Source: Hyphomicrobiales bacterium | GTDB taxonomy: Bacteria; Pseudomonadota; Alphaproteobacteria; Rhizobiales; Beijerinckiaceae | DNA: 64,000 nucleotides | Assembly: GCA_930633525.1 (NCBI GenBank) | Contig: CAKNFP010000002.1 | Span: 1,674,001-1,738,000 of the forward strand | Direction of reading: 5' to 3' | Part shown: positions 35,835 to 44,955 of the stretch, piece by piece | Numbering within the stretch: the first letter of the stretch is position 1 | Layout: every line of letters starts with the position of its first letter | Position numbers and translations under genes: made by a program | The notes under the pieces: model-generated | The model's database searches: none | Told to the model about the DNA's origin: nothing | Seen by the model: only the letters and a program-made list of their open reading frames with translations

Positions 35835-36592
35835 TAGATGTGAAGGCCGCCGTTGACGTGCAACGTCTGGCCCGTAACGAAATCCGATGCGGGATCGGCG
35901 AAGAAGGCGACCGCATTGGCAATGTCGCTCGGCCTGGCGATGCGACCTAACGGCACCTGTTCGGCCACCCTACGCCAGCCCTCGGGCGTGAACGCCGAAT
36001 GCGCGCCGGGATCCTTCTCCGTGTAACCCGGGACAACCACGTTGCTCGTCACGCCGAAGGGCGCAAGCTCGATGGCAAGCGAGCGCGCCAGGGCTTCCAG
36101 CCCCGCCTTGGCCGCGGCAGTGACCGGGAAAAGCGTCACATCCTTGCGGAAAATATGCGCGACAAAGGAACTGATCGCGACGACGCGTGGGTTCTGCCCC
36201 TGTTTGAGATGCGGCGCCGCCGCGCGCGCCAGCTGGAAGAATGCCGTGAGGATCGTGTCCGTGGCGGTGGAAAGATCATCCTCGGGCACGTCGAGCAGCG
36301 GCTTCTTGTTGGCTGAACCCGCATTCGACACCAGCACGTCGAGCCCGCCAAAGGTCTCCACCGCGCGCGCCACCAGCCCGGCGGCGGCGCCCGCTTCCCG
36401 CAGATCGCACAGATGCGTCTGCGCTACCGCGCCCAGCGCGCGCAACTCATCGGCGACGGCGGCGGCGCCTTCGGCGTTCTTGCGCGCGTGCACCATGAAG
36501 GCGGTGCCGGGCACGGCGAGCCGGCGGCAGATCGCGGCGCCGATACCGCTGGCCGATCCCGTGACGAGAATGATGCGGGGACGCTGGCTCAT
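35834..36592 (-). CDS. Short-chain dehydrogenase/reductase-family protein, catalytic Tyr replaced
   Basis: A 252-aa Rossmann-fold protein with the SDR cofactor motif TGSASGIG (11-18), NAG (90-92) and serines S141-S142 before the active site. The YxxxK pair reads T158-A-A-A-K162, so the usual catalytic tyrosine is a threonine while the lysine is kept. The C-terminal '[12 protein letters not shown]' is standard. ATG 36592 overlaps the 2Fe-2S subunit stop by four bases. It may be an enzyme with altered chemistry or a non-catalytic binder. Confidence 0.87.
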   Translation of the reverse strand: MSQRPRIILVTGSASGIGAAICRRLAVPGTAFMVHARKNAEGAAAVADELRALGAVAQTHLCDLREAGAAAGLVARAVETFGGLDVLVSNAGSANKKPLLDVPEDDLSTATDTILTAFFQLARAAAPHLKQGQNPRVVAISSFVAHIFRKDVTLFPVTAAAKAGLEALARSLAIELAPFGVTSNVVVPGYTEKDPGAHSAFTPEGWRRVAEQVPLGRIARPSDIANAVAFFADPASDFVTGQTLHVNGGLHI

Positions 36593-37059
36593 GATTGCTG
36601 TTCCGGTCGGGTCTGCGAGGCAATTGCGCGCACGATGCCGGTGTAGCCGGTGCAACGGCAGATATTGCCTTCGAGGTTCTCACGAATGGTGCGTTCGTCT
36701 GCATCCGGAATCCGACGGACTAGGTCGATCGCCGCCATGATCATGCCGGGCGTGCAGTAGCCGCATTGCAAGCCGTGATGCTCGCGAAACGCTTGCTGCA
36801 TCGGGTGAAGTTCCCCATCGGCTGCCATACCCTCGATGGTGACGACCGGGGATCCTTCCGCTTGAACCGCGAGAATGCTGCACGACTTGACCGACTTTCC
36901 ATCCATGTGAACTGTGCACGCGCCGCATTGGCTGGTGTCGCAGCCGACATGGGTTCCGGTCAGACGCAGGTTCTCGCGCAGGAAAGTGACAAGCAGCGTG
37001 CGGTCATCCGCCTCCGCGGTCATCTCGCTGCCGTTCACGTTCAAGGTGATCCGCCGCAT
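36589..37059 (-). CDS. Molybdenum hydroxylase 2Fe-2S subunit (CoxS/XDH small subunit)
   Basis: A 156-aa protein carrying two [2Fe-2S] clusters that wire the molybdenum centre to FAD. Plant-type cluster cysteines are C40, C45, C48 and C60; the helical-domain cluster cysteines are C99, C102, C134 and C136, all present. Length is standard. It follows the ThDP enzyme after an 87-bp gap and overlaps the SDR start by four bases. Confidence 0.96.
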   Translation of the reverse strand: MRRITLNVNGSEMTAEADDRTLLVTFLRENLRLTGTHVGCDTSQCGACTVHMDGKSVKSCSILAVQAEGSPVVTIEGMAADGELHPMQQAFREHHGLQCGYCTPGMIMAAIDLVRRIPDADERTIRENLEGNICRCTGYTGIVRAIASQTRPEQQS

Positions 37060-37146
37060 GGTCTAGGCCTCGCCGATTTCCGTCACGCCGAACCTGCCGG
37101 CAAAAGATGTAGAGAAAGCCGATAGCTTCCCGACATATCCATCGGG

Positions 37147-38931
37147 TCAGTTTCCTCTCTTCAACAGCGGGCCGCGCTGTGATGGCTCGATCACGAGATC
37201 AAGGAGGTAGGGCTTGCCGGCTTCAACCGTGCGGATGGCCCGCTCCAGCGCGTCGGCAAGTTCGCCAACCTCCGAAACCGTCTCCGCGGCCACGCCCTGC
37301 ACGCGCGCAAGACCCGCGATGTCGACATAGGGTTCGGCAAGACGCATGCCTATCCATTTGTTCTCCACGGGCCGGTTGCGCTCGCGCGCAACAGCTTCCT
37401 GATGAACCTCGTCATTGTAGTTGGAGCGGTTGTTGGCGACGATGACGAGAACGGGAATTTCGTAGTGCGCCGCAGTCCACAGCGCGGTCGCGCCCTGCAG
37501 GAAATCTCCGTCGCCGACGATGCTCATCGGAATACGGCCCGTGCCCTTGAGTGCCAACCCGACACCGACGGCCATACCCGGTCCCGCGCCAAGCCCGCCA
37601 CCACCGTCGAAGCCGAGATAGTCCAGCGGATCGCGGAATGGGTAGTGTTCGCTGGAAAAGCCGAGGCCAACGCGCATGATGGTGAACTTGCGGCCTTCAC
37701 GGCGCTCGTTGAGCAGCCACGCGAGGTCGTCCTGCACGATGGCCCGCTGCGGGTCGCTCAGATCGGGTGGCGAGACTTTCGCGGAAGCCTGGGGTGTGCT
37801 CCACGCCGAGGCCGGCCTTTCGGCCTTTTCCAGATAGGGCAGAAGCCCGGCGACAAGCGCGTCGGGTTCCGCCAGCACGCGAACATCCGCCGGTGGGAGC
37901 CCCTGATAATCCATGCTCCAACCGTTGTGGACGTAAGAATCCACCGTGCAGTTGATGATCGTGCCGCGAACCTTGCCCTTCTGCTCGATCAGTTGCAGCG
38001 CACCGGCCAGATCGATGGAGTCGAGCACGAGAATGACATCGGCCTGGCGCACGAGTTCGGCGGCTTCCGGTGAATAATGGCTGCGCGGGGTTGGCCCGTG
38101 CAGCGGGTGCTCGGTGGGGAAGGATGCGCCTGTGCGCAGGTCGGTCAGCACGCGCGCACCGATCGCTTCGGCAAGCCTGATACGCTGCTCCCACGCCTCG
38201 GGATCACGTGAGACGCGGCCTGAAAGAATAATCGGGCGCTCGGCCTTCAGCAGGCGGTCAGCGATGTCACGCAATGTTTCCGCTGACGGATGCGGGGAGG
38301 GGCCTGGCGCATAGCGCGAAACCTCTGGCAACTCGAAGCCTTCAGCGTCGAAGGGCTCTTCCTGGAGATCGGCTTCAAGGCAGACGTAGGTGGGCCCGCG
38401 CGGTGCGGTCCGCGCAATCTGGTTGGCCCGCAGGAAGGATTCCACGGCGGCTACGGCCGAAGTCGGCTGGTCGTCCCATTTGGTATAATTGCGCAGCAGA
38501 GCGCCCTGGTCCTTGGCCGTGTGGACCCAGTCGACCCATGGCCGGCGCTTGTCGGCGGCGACCGGCCCGGTCGCACCGACGATCACCATCGGCACCCTGG
38601 CGCACCACGCGTTGAACACCTGCATCAACCCGTGCATCAGGCCGACATTGCTGTGCAGGACGCAGCCCATCGGCTCGCCGGTGACACGGGCGTACCCATG
38701 CGCGATGGCGACCGCGTGGTCCTCATTCAGAGTCAGCAGCATCTGCGGGTCACGGTTTCCGAGATAGTTGACGAGGCTGTCGTGAAAGCCGCGGTAGCTC
38801 GCGCCGGGGTTCATCGCGAGATATTTGAGGTCGAGCCTGCGCACGACCTCGGCCATCAGGTCGCTCGACCATTCGATGCGGGGATTGTTGATGCCGACCG
38901 GCTTTTCGATCTCGTTGTCGGGAACGTTCAT
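37147..38931 (-). CDS. Thiamine-diphosphate-dependent enzyme (acetolactate synthase/benzoylformate decarboxylase-like)
   Basis: A 594-aa cytoplasmic ThDP enzyme. The N-terminal Pyr domain has 'LTLNEDHAVAIAHGYARV' with the cofactor-activating glutamate, and the C-terminal domain has the Mg-ThDP motif GDGDF...NN ('VGDGDFLQGATALWTAAHYE' then 'IVANNRSNYN'). ATG 38931 overlaps the large-subunit stop by four bases and decides the start; the frame is open further upstream but inside the neighbouring gene. The family makes or breaks C-C bonds next to a keto group, often by decarboxylating 2-oxo acids. Substrate unknown. Confidence 0.9.
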   Translation of the reverse strand: MNVPDNEIEKPVGINNPRIEWSSDLMAEVVRRLDLKYLAMNPGASYRGFHDSLVNYLGNRDPQMLLTLNEDHAVAIAHGYARVTGEPMGCVLHSNVGLMHGLMQVFNAWCARVPMVIVGATGPVAADKRRPWVDWVHTAKDQGALLRNYTKWDDQPTSAVAAVESFLRANQIARTAPRGPTYVCLEADLQEEPFDAEGFELPEVSRYAPGPSPHPSAETLRDIADRLLKAERPIILSGRVSRDPEAWEQRIRLAEAIGARVLTDLRTGASFPTEHPLHGPTPRSHYSPEAAELVRQADVILVLDSIDLAGALQLIEQKGKVRGTIINCTVDSYVHNGWSMDYQGLPPADVRVLAEPDALVAGLLPYLEKAERPASAWSTPQASAKVSPPDLSDPQRAIVQDDLAWLLNERREGRKFTIMRVGLGFSSEHYPFRDPLDYLGFDGGGGLGAGPGMAVGVGLALKGTGRIPMSIVGDGDFLQGATALWTAAHYEIPVLVIVANNRSNYNDEVHQEAVARERNRPVENKWIGMRLAEPYVDIAGLARVQGVAAETVSEVGELADALERAIRTVEAGKPYLLDLVIEPSQRGPLLKRGN

Positions 38932-41270
38932 GCAGAGATCTCCGCGTTGCGAATGGCCCGCCAGACGCGCTCTGGCGTGGCCGGCATGTCGATGTGGCGC
39001 ACGCCCAGCGGCGAGAGTGCGTCGATGATGGCATTCATGATGGAGGGCAGGGCGCCGATGGTGCCGGCCTCTCCGGCGCCCTTGACGCCGAGCGGGTTGT
39101 TGGCGGTCGGAGTGCCTTGCGTCAGCAATTCGCAATCGGGCACATCACTGGCGCGTGGCATGCCGTAGTCCATGAAGGATGCGGTGAGGATCTGCCCATC
39201 TTCGTCGTAACGAATGGTTTCCAGGAGCGCTTGGCCAAGCCCCTGCGCCATCCCGCCCTGCACCTGCCCCTCGACCATCTGGTGATCGAGCACATTGCCG
39301 ACATCGTCGACAACGACATAGCGGTGGAATTCCACCGTTCCTGTATCGGGATCGATCTCGACCTCACAGATATGGCAGGCGTTGGGGTAGGTCGGCGCTG
39401 GCGGGGCAAACACAGCGATCGCATCAAGGCCGCCTTCAATCTCGCGGGGCAGGGAGGCGACGCTGAAGCCTGCCTTCATGACCTCGTCGATGGAGAGGGA
39501 ACCTCCGCCCTCGACCGCGAACCGTCCGCCCGCGAAGACAATGTCGGCTTCCGCCGCCTGCAGCAGGAAGGCGGCGATGCGCCTGCCCTTGTCGATCACC
39601 TTGTCGCAGGCCCGATCGAGCGCGCCGCCGCCGCTCATCATCGAGCGCGAGCCGAAGGAGCCGCGCCCGAAGGCCGAGACATCGGTGTCGCCCTGCATGA
39701 CGGTCACCCGCTGCGGCGCGACGCCGAGGCGCTGACTGACGAGGCGCTGGTAGATCGTCTCGTGGCCTTGCCCGTTCGACATCGTGCCGACAAACACACG
39801 TATGCCGCCGGATAGGTCGAAGCGTATCTCCACCCTTTCTTCCCAAGGCGAACCCGCCGGGCCGCCAGCCTGTTCGATGGCATTCGCTATGCCGATGCCA
39901 CGCAGCTTGCCCGCCTTGCGTGAGACCTCCCGCCGTCCGGCAAAGCCGGCGAGATCCGCCATATCAGCCGCCGACAGCATGTTGCGCTCGAAATTGCCGC
40001 TGTCGTACTCGAACAGCAGGTTCGTGCGGTAGGGCAACGCCTCGGCGGGGATGAGGTTCCTGCGCCGCAGTTCGAACGGGTCAATGCCCGTCTCACGGGC
40101 AGCCGCATCGATCACCCTCTCCAGCACATAGGTCGCCTCCGGGCGTCCTGCTCCGCGATAGGAGGCGGTTGCGCGCGTGTTGGTGAAAATGCCCTTCACC
40201 TCGGCATGAATAGCTGGAGTCGTATACGGACCAGACAGCGAACCGAGATTGTTCACCGGGGGGTGGGCGCCCCGCAGCGCAACGCAGGAGCCAAGATTTG
40301 CGAGCGCCCGATAGGAGAGCCCAAGGAAGCGACCATCCGCTGACAAGGCCAGTGTGGCCTCGACATGGTTTTCGCGCGCATGGTCATCGCTGATGAAAGC
40401 CTCGCTGCGTTCGCAGAGCCACTTCACCGGCCGCCCAACCCGCCTCGATGCCCACAGCACCAGGATATCCTCGGCGAACATGCCGGCCTTGAGGCCGAAA
40501 CCGCCACCCACGTCGGGCGCGACGACACGCACCTGGTGTTCGGGCACCTTGAGGATGCGGGTTGCCAGCACATGGCGGATCTGATGCGGCGTCTGTTGGC
40601 CGACATGCAGCGTGTAGCGGCCGGAGCGGCGATCATAATCCCCGATGGCGACACGTGGCTCCATCGGGTTAGCGGAGACGCGGTTGATGTCGATGGTCAG
40701 CCGGGTGACATGCGCCGCCGCCTCCATGGCCGCGTCAACGCCTGTCCTGTCGCCGATCTCGTAGACGAAGGAGACGTTGCCCGGCGCCTCGTTCCACAAT
40801 TGGGGGGCATCGGGAGCGACGGCGGCGCGAAGGTCGGTCACGGCTGTCAGCGGTTCGTAGTCGACCTGCACCGCTTCGGCGGCATCCTTGGCGAGCGCGA
40901 TGCTGTCGGCGATGACGACGGCAACAGCTTCGCCCACCATGCGAACCCGACCCAGCGCCATCGCGCGATGCGGCGGCTCGATGATGGCCTGTGTCGTGAA
41001 ATCCGCGCGGCGGGGGCGGCTGACACACGGAATCGTGCCGATGCCGTCGGCCTCCATGTCCGCGCCGATCAGCACCGCATGGACGCCGGGCATGGCCAGC
41101 GCGGCGGACACATTCAGCGCGGTAACATCAGCATGGCCGTGGGGTGAACGCACGACCGCCATGTAAAGCATGCCGGCAAGATGGATATCGTCGACGTAGC
41201 AGCCCTTGCCGGACACCAGCCTTTCGTCCTCGACACGCCCGGTGTGGCCGTGCCCCCCAAACCTATCCAT
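38928..41270 (-). CDS. Molybdenum hydroxylase molybdopterin-binding subunit (CoxL/XDH large subunit)
   Basis: A 780-aa catalytic subunit of a xanthine-dehydrogenase-family hydroxylase, which adds a water-derived OH to an aromatic heterocycle or aldehyde. Cofactor motifs GGGFGLK (255-261) and the active-site loop SYRGAGR (370-376) are seen; the loop is the form II type, not the AYxCSFR of CO dehydrogenase. The C-terminal 'GVKGAGEAGTIG' holds the catalytic Glu. ATG 41270 (MDRFGGHGHT) is chosen over 41291. No XdhC/CoxF-type maturation gene is in the window. Confidence 0.94.
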   Translation of the reverse strand: MDRFGGHGHTGRVEDERLVSGKGCYVDDIHLAGMLYMAVVRSPHGHADVTALNVSAALAMPGVHAVLIGADMEADGIGTIPCVSRPRRADFTTQAIIEPPHRAMALGRVRMVGEAVAVVIADSIALAKDAAEAVQVDYEPLTAVTDLRAAVAPDAPQLWNEAPGNVSFVYEIGDRTGVDAAMEAAAHVTRLTIDINRVSANPMEPRVAIGDYDRRSGRYTLHVGQQTPHQIRHVLATRILKVPEHQVRVVAPDVGGGFGLKAGMFAEDILVLWASRRVGRPVKWLCERSEAFISDDHARENHVEATLALSADGRFLGLSYRALANLGSCVALRGAHPPVNNLGSLSGPYTTPAIHAEVKGIFTNTRATASYRGAGRPEATYVLERVIDAAARETGIDPFELRRRNLIPAEALPYRTNLLFEYDSGNFERNMLSAADMADLAGFAGRREVSRKAGKLRGIGIANAIEQAGGPAGSPWEERVEIRFDLSGGIRVFVGTMSNGQGHETIYQRLVSQRLGVAPQRVTVMQGDTDVSAFGRGSFGSRSMMSGGGALDRACDKVIDKGRRIAAFLLQAAEADIVFAGGRFAVEGGGSLSIDEVMKAGFSVASLPREIEGGLDAIAVFAPPAPTYPNACHICEVEIDPDTGTVEFHRYVVVDDVGNVLDHQMVEGQVQGGMAQGLGQALLETIRYDEDGQILTASFMDYGMPRASDVPDCELLTQGTPTANNPLGVKGAGEAGTIGALPSIMNAIIDALSPLGVRHIDMPATPERVWRAIRNAEISA

Positions 41271-41348
41271 GGTAGCGCACCCCAATGGCATTCATCGCGG
41301 TGACGAGGGCCGCGCGTGGCCCCTTGATTTGCGGAATGCTCGCCATGT

Positions 41349-42194
41349 CTACTGTTGTGCCTTGAGACGCGGATTGAGCGCGTCATTGAGACCTTCGCCG
41401 ACAAGATTGAGCGCCAGCACGGTGAGCAGGATCAGCACGCCCGGAATGGCGGCGATATACCATGCTGTGCGGATTGCCGGCCGGCCGATGCCGATCATCG
41501 TGCCCCAGCTCATCAGATTGGGATCGCCCAGACCGAGGAACGACAATCCCGCCTCGGTCAAGATCGCGCCCGCGACCATGATCGACGACATGACGATGAT
41601 CGGCGGCAGCGCGTTGGGCAGAATTTGGCGAAAGATGATAGCCGACCGGCTCATGCCCAGCACGATGCAGGATTGCACATATTCTCGTTCGCGCAGGGAT
41701 AGGAACTCGGCGCGGACGAGGCGCGCGATCGGCGGCCATGTCACGAGGCCGATGGCGAGGATGACGTTGACCAGCGAGGCGCCGAACAGTGCGACCAGTG
41801 CGAAGGCGAACAGAAAATTCGGAATGGTCTGGAACACATCGGTGATGCGCATCAGGACGTCTTCGACCCAGCCACGGAAATAGCCGGCAAAGGCGCCGAA
41901 GAGAATACCGATCGTGAGGGCTGTTGCCGCAGCTGCGAGGCCGATCGTCAGCGAGACGCGCGCGCCGACCAGGACACCGCGAAGGATATCGCGCCCAAGC
42001 GGGTCGGTTCCGAGCGGCGTCGCCAGCGTCTCTCCCGGCCAGATGAACGCCGCGCCGACGGTATCCCAGGGATCCCCCGGCACGAGTATCGGCCCAATGA
42101 TCGCCAAGGTGACAATGAAACCCAGCATCATGAAGCCGATCACGGCAGAGGCGCGGCGCGTGTAAAGGCGCCAGAACTCTCGAAAATTTCTCAT
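41349..42194 (-). CDS. Peptide/nickel-type ABC transporter permease (DppC class)
   Basis: A 281-aa inner-membrane permease with 'PLGTDPLGRDILRGVLVGAR', the loop 'LREREYVQSCIVLGMSRSA' and 'TEAGLSFLGLGDPNLMSWG'. ATG 42194 lies one base after the DppB-class stop and fixes the start. It resembles the DppC-class protein at 24801 more closely than the one at 33476. Confidence 0.93.
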   Translation of the reverse strand: MRNFREFWRLYTRRASAVIGFMMLGFIVTLAIIGPILVPGDPWDTVGAAFIWPGETLATPLGTDPLGRDILRGVLVGARVSLTIGLAAAATALTIGILFGAFAGYFRGWVEDVLMRITDVFQTIPNFLFAFALVALFGASLVNVILAIGLVTWPPIARLVRAEFLSLREREYVQSCIVLGMSRSAIIFRQILPNALPPIIVMSSIMVAGAILTEAGLSFLGLGDPNLMSWGTMIGIGRPAIRTAWYIAAIPGVLILLTVLALNLVGEGLNDALNPRLKAQQ

Positions 42195-42195
42195 G

Positions 42196-43173
42196 TCATT
42201 TGATCCCGATGCGCGGATCAAGCACCGCATAAATCAGGTCTGTGAAGATGTTAATGACCACGACCAGCGATGAAGCAAACAGCATTGTGCCAAGGAGGAG
42301 ATTATAATCACGCTGGAAGACAGCATCGAAAGCCAGTCGTCCCAATCCCGGCCAGTTGAAGACGGTCTCGATCATAACCGCACCCCCCAGAAGCGTACCG
42401 ATCTGGATGCCGACCATCGTGACCATTGGAAGGACAGCGTTGGGCAGGACGTGGCGGAAGGCGATACGGCGCGGCATCACGCCCTTGGATCGCGCCGTGC
42501 GGATATAATCGAGGTTGTAGACCTCCAGCATCGAGGCGCGCATCAGCCGCGTATAGATCGCCATGTGATAGAGCGCGAGGGTCATTGCAGGCAGGATAAG
42601 GTGACGGCCAACGTCGAAAATGCTTTGGAGCCAGTTAAATCGCCCGCCGATGGTGTACATGCCGCCAGTGGGTAGCCAGCCGAGCTTGACGGAAAACAGC
42701 ACGATGCCCATCAGGCCGAGCCAGAACAGCGGGGTGGCGTAGAACAGCAGCGCGAGCACGGAGATCACGTCGTCAGCCAGCGTATTGACGCGCCGCGCCG
42801 AGACCACTCCGAGGAGAAGACCCGCCGTGAAGGCGACGAGGATTGCCGTGAGCATCAGGATCAGTGTCGCCGGCAGACGCGCCAGGATCAGGTTGAGCAC
42901 CGGCGTGGAGTTGCGGAACGAATAGCCGAGATCGAGCTGAAGAACGTTCCAGAAATATTGGCCCAATTGAATATAAAGGGGCTGGTCAAGGCCAAATCGA
43001 GCGCGAAGATCAGCTAAATACTGCGGATCGGCAGCGCCAAACTCGCCGGCGAGCAGATCGACGGTGTCACCCGGGGCCAGGTGCAGGATGATGAAATTGA
43101 GCACGATGATTGCAGCGACGGTGATGACACCGTGCCCCAACCGGCGCAGCACGTAGGGAACGAGCGATTTCAT
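42196..43173 (-). CDS. Peptide/nickel-type ABC transporter permease (DppB class)
   Basis: A 325-aa inner-membrane permease with 'RRLGHGVITVAAIIVLNFII' at the first span, 'HLAPGDTVDLLAGEFGAADP', the loop 'NLDYIRTARSKGVMPRRI' and the C-terminal 'YAVLDPRIGIK'. It forms a pair with 41349-42194 and follows its binding-protein gene after 111 bp. Confidence 0.94.
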   Translation of the reverse strand: MKSLVPYVLRRLGHGVITVAAIIVLNFIILHLAPGDTVDLLAGEFGAADPQYLADLRARFGLDQPLYIQLGQYFWNVLQLDLGYSFRNSTPVLNLILARLPATLILMLTAILVAFTAGLLLGVVSARRVNTLADDVISVLALLFYATPLFWLGLMGIVLFSVKLGWLPTGGMYTIGGRFNWLQSIFDVGRHLILPAMTLALYHMAIYTRLMRASMLEVYNLDYIRTARSKGVMPRRIAFRHVLPNAVLPMVTMVGIQIGTLLGGAVMIETVFNWPGLGRLAFDAVFQRDYNLLLGTMLFASSLVVVINIFTDLIYAVLDPRIGIK

Positions 43174-43284
43174 AGGGCTATGGCAGCCTCGGTCCAGGGG
43201 GTGCGTCGTCGCGCCCGCGTTGGGCGCGACGGAGTTGGCTCATCGGCAACTGCCCGCCGCATGGGCCGGCGAGGCACGCTTACC

Positions 43285-44913
43285 TCACTGGTCGATGGAG
43301 ACGTCGGAGAAGTTCTCGTAGAGCCCCAGCGCTGTCGTGTTCAGGCCCTTGACCTTCTTGTTGTAGATCGAGAACCAGTCGATGTAGACGATCGGGAAAG
43401 TCGGCAGGTCGGTCATCGCGATCTGCTGCATTTGCTTGTAGATCTGGCGGCGCTTTTCCGGATCGTTCTCAACCATACCCGCTTCAAGCAGGCGGTCCAT
43501 TTCCGGGTTGGAGTAGCTCGAGCCGTTCGAATAGGCGACGCCCGGCTGGATCGCTTTGGACCAGTAGAGACGCTGGATGCCGATGACCGGATCCGCGATG
43601 TTCGACACTGAATAGGTGTTCAGATCGAAATCATTGTCGGTCCACACACGGCGAACATAGGTCGGTCCGTCTTGCGCGCGAAGCGTCAGGGTGATGCCGA
43701 TCTTGGCGAGGTTCTGGCGCAGGATTTCGGCTGTCTGGCGGAAGGTGTCACCGCTCGGCGAATAGTCGATTGTGGCGGAGAAGCGTTTGCCGTCGGCCCC
43801 TGCCGGGTAGCCTGCCTCGTCGAGAAGCTGAGCTGCCTTTTTGAGGTCGAACTCATATTGCGGCACATCGTTCGTGTAGAAATCGGACTGCTTGATGGTG
43901 ACCGGGCCGCCCTTCGCCGCCGTGGCGAAGTTATGCCAGATATTCTTGACGATGAAGTCCTTGTCGATGGCATGCGCGATAGCTTGGCGCACGCGGACAT
44001 CCTGCCATTGCGGCTTGCGCAGGTTGAACTCGAAGTAGTTGACCGAGGTATTGTACTCCCAACCGTCGGTGCTGACCTCAAGCGTCGGGTTCTTGCCCAG
44101 CCGCGCGACGTCGGACAGGGGAACCACATACTGGGCGCCATATTGCACCTCGCCGCTCTCAAGCGCGGCGGCGCGCGAGGCACTGTCCGAAATGAAGCGG
44201 ATGATCAACTGGTCCAGATAGGGTTTGCCTTTATCCCAATAATTCTCGTTGCGTTGCAGCAACAAATGGCTGCCGCGCACGAACTCGCCGAACTTGAACG
44301 GACCCGTGCCGACCGGCTTGGTATTGGCCGGATTCCGCATCGGATCGCCGTCTTTGTATATGTGCTTCGGCATGATCGGCGATTCAGCGCCAGCGAGTGC
44401 GCGCATCAGGTAAGGCGTCGGAGCCGCCAGCTTGAACACAGCGGTATGTGCGTCCGGCGTCTCGACGGACTGGAGATTGGCGAACGTTCCCTTGCCGCGC
44501 GGGTGCAGCTTCTTGAGGATCTCCATGAAGGTGAACTGGACATCTTCGGACGTGAAGGGCTTGCCGTCGTGCCAGGTCACGCCATCGCGCAGCTTGAACT
44601 CGATGTTCAGGCCGTCGTCGGAGACCTTCCACGCGGTCGCGAGACGAGGGATCAGATTGAAATTCTTGTCATAGGTGACGAGACCGTCGAACAGCTTCGA
44701 CGACACCACATAGACCGGCGACGCACTGTTCAGCGCCGAGACGAGGATCGACGGTTCCGGATCAAGGCTCATCGTCATGACCCCGCCCTGCTTGGGCTGG
44801 CTCACCGCCGGAGTCGCCATGGGCGCGAGCGCCAGCGCGGCAAACGGAATGAGCGCACTGCGTGCGAACACGCGGCGGGTCAACTTGGATTTCATGAGGT
44901 CAAACGATGTCAT
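43285..44913 (-). CDS. Peptide-type ABC transporter substrate-binding protein (SBP_bac_5)
   Basis: A 542-aa periplasmic binding protein. The N-terminus has a basic, hydrophobic signal (KLTRRVFARSALIPFAALAL, cleavage near AVSQ). Family blocks: 'LRDGVTWHDGKPFTSEDVQF', 'PVGTGPFKFGEFVRGS' and 'VRQAIAHAIDKDFIVKNI'. ATG 44913 has GAGGG about eight bases upstream; 44895 is a second option. It is similar in layout to the protein at 28633. As part of the twelve-gene run it probably brings in the compound that the enzymes process. Confidence 0.93.
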   Translation of the reverse strand: MTSFDLMKSKLTRRVFARSALIPFAALALAPMATPAVSQPKQGGVMTMSLDPEPSILVSALNSASPVYVVSSKLFDGLVTYDKNFNLIPRLATAWKVSDDGLNIEFKLRDGVTWHDGKPFTSEDVQFTFMEILKKLHPRGKGTFANLQSVETPDAHTAVFKLAAPTPYLMRALAGAESPIMPKHIYKDGDPMRNPANTKPVGTGPFKFGEFVRGSHLLLQRNENYWDKGKPYLDQLIIRFISDSASRAAALESGEVQYGAQYVVPLSDVARLGKNPTLEVSTDGWEYNTSVNYFEFNLRKPQWQDVRVRQAIAHAIDKDFIVKNIWHNFATAAKGGPVTIKQSDFYTNDVPQYEFDLKKAAQLLDEAGYPAGADGKRFSATIDYSPSGDTFRQTAEILRQNLAKIGITLTLRAQDGPTYVRRVWTDNDFDLNTYSVSNIADPVIGIQRLYWSKAIQPGVAYSNGSSYSNPEMDRLLEAGMVENDPEKRRQIYKQMQQIAMTDLPTFPIVYIDWFSIYNKKVKGLNTTALGLYENFSDVSIDQ

Positions 44914-44955
44914 TTGCGAGCCCTCTGGTTATTGGATCGAATGAAGTTTTCGTTG

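Noticed and set aside
38932..39135. Upstream extension of the ThDP enzyme at 37147-38931
   Set aside because: It lies wholly inside the CoxL gene in another frame; the ATGA overlap marks the true start.
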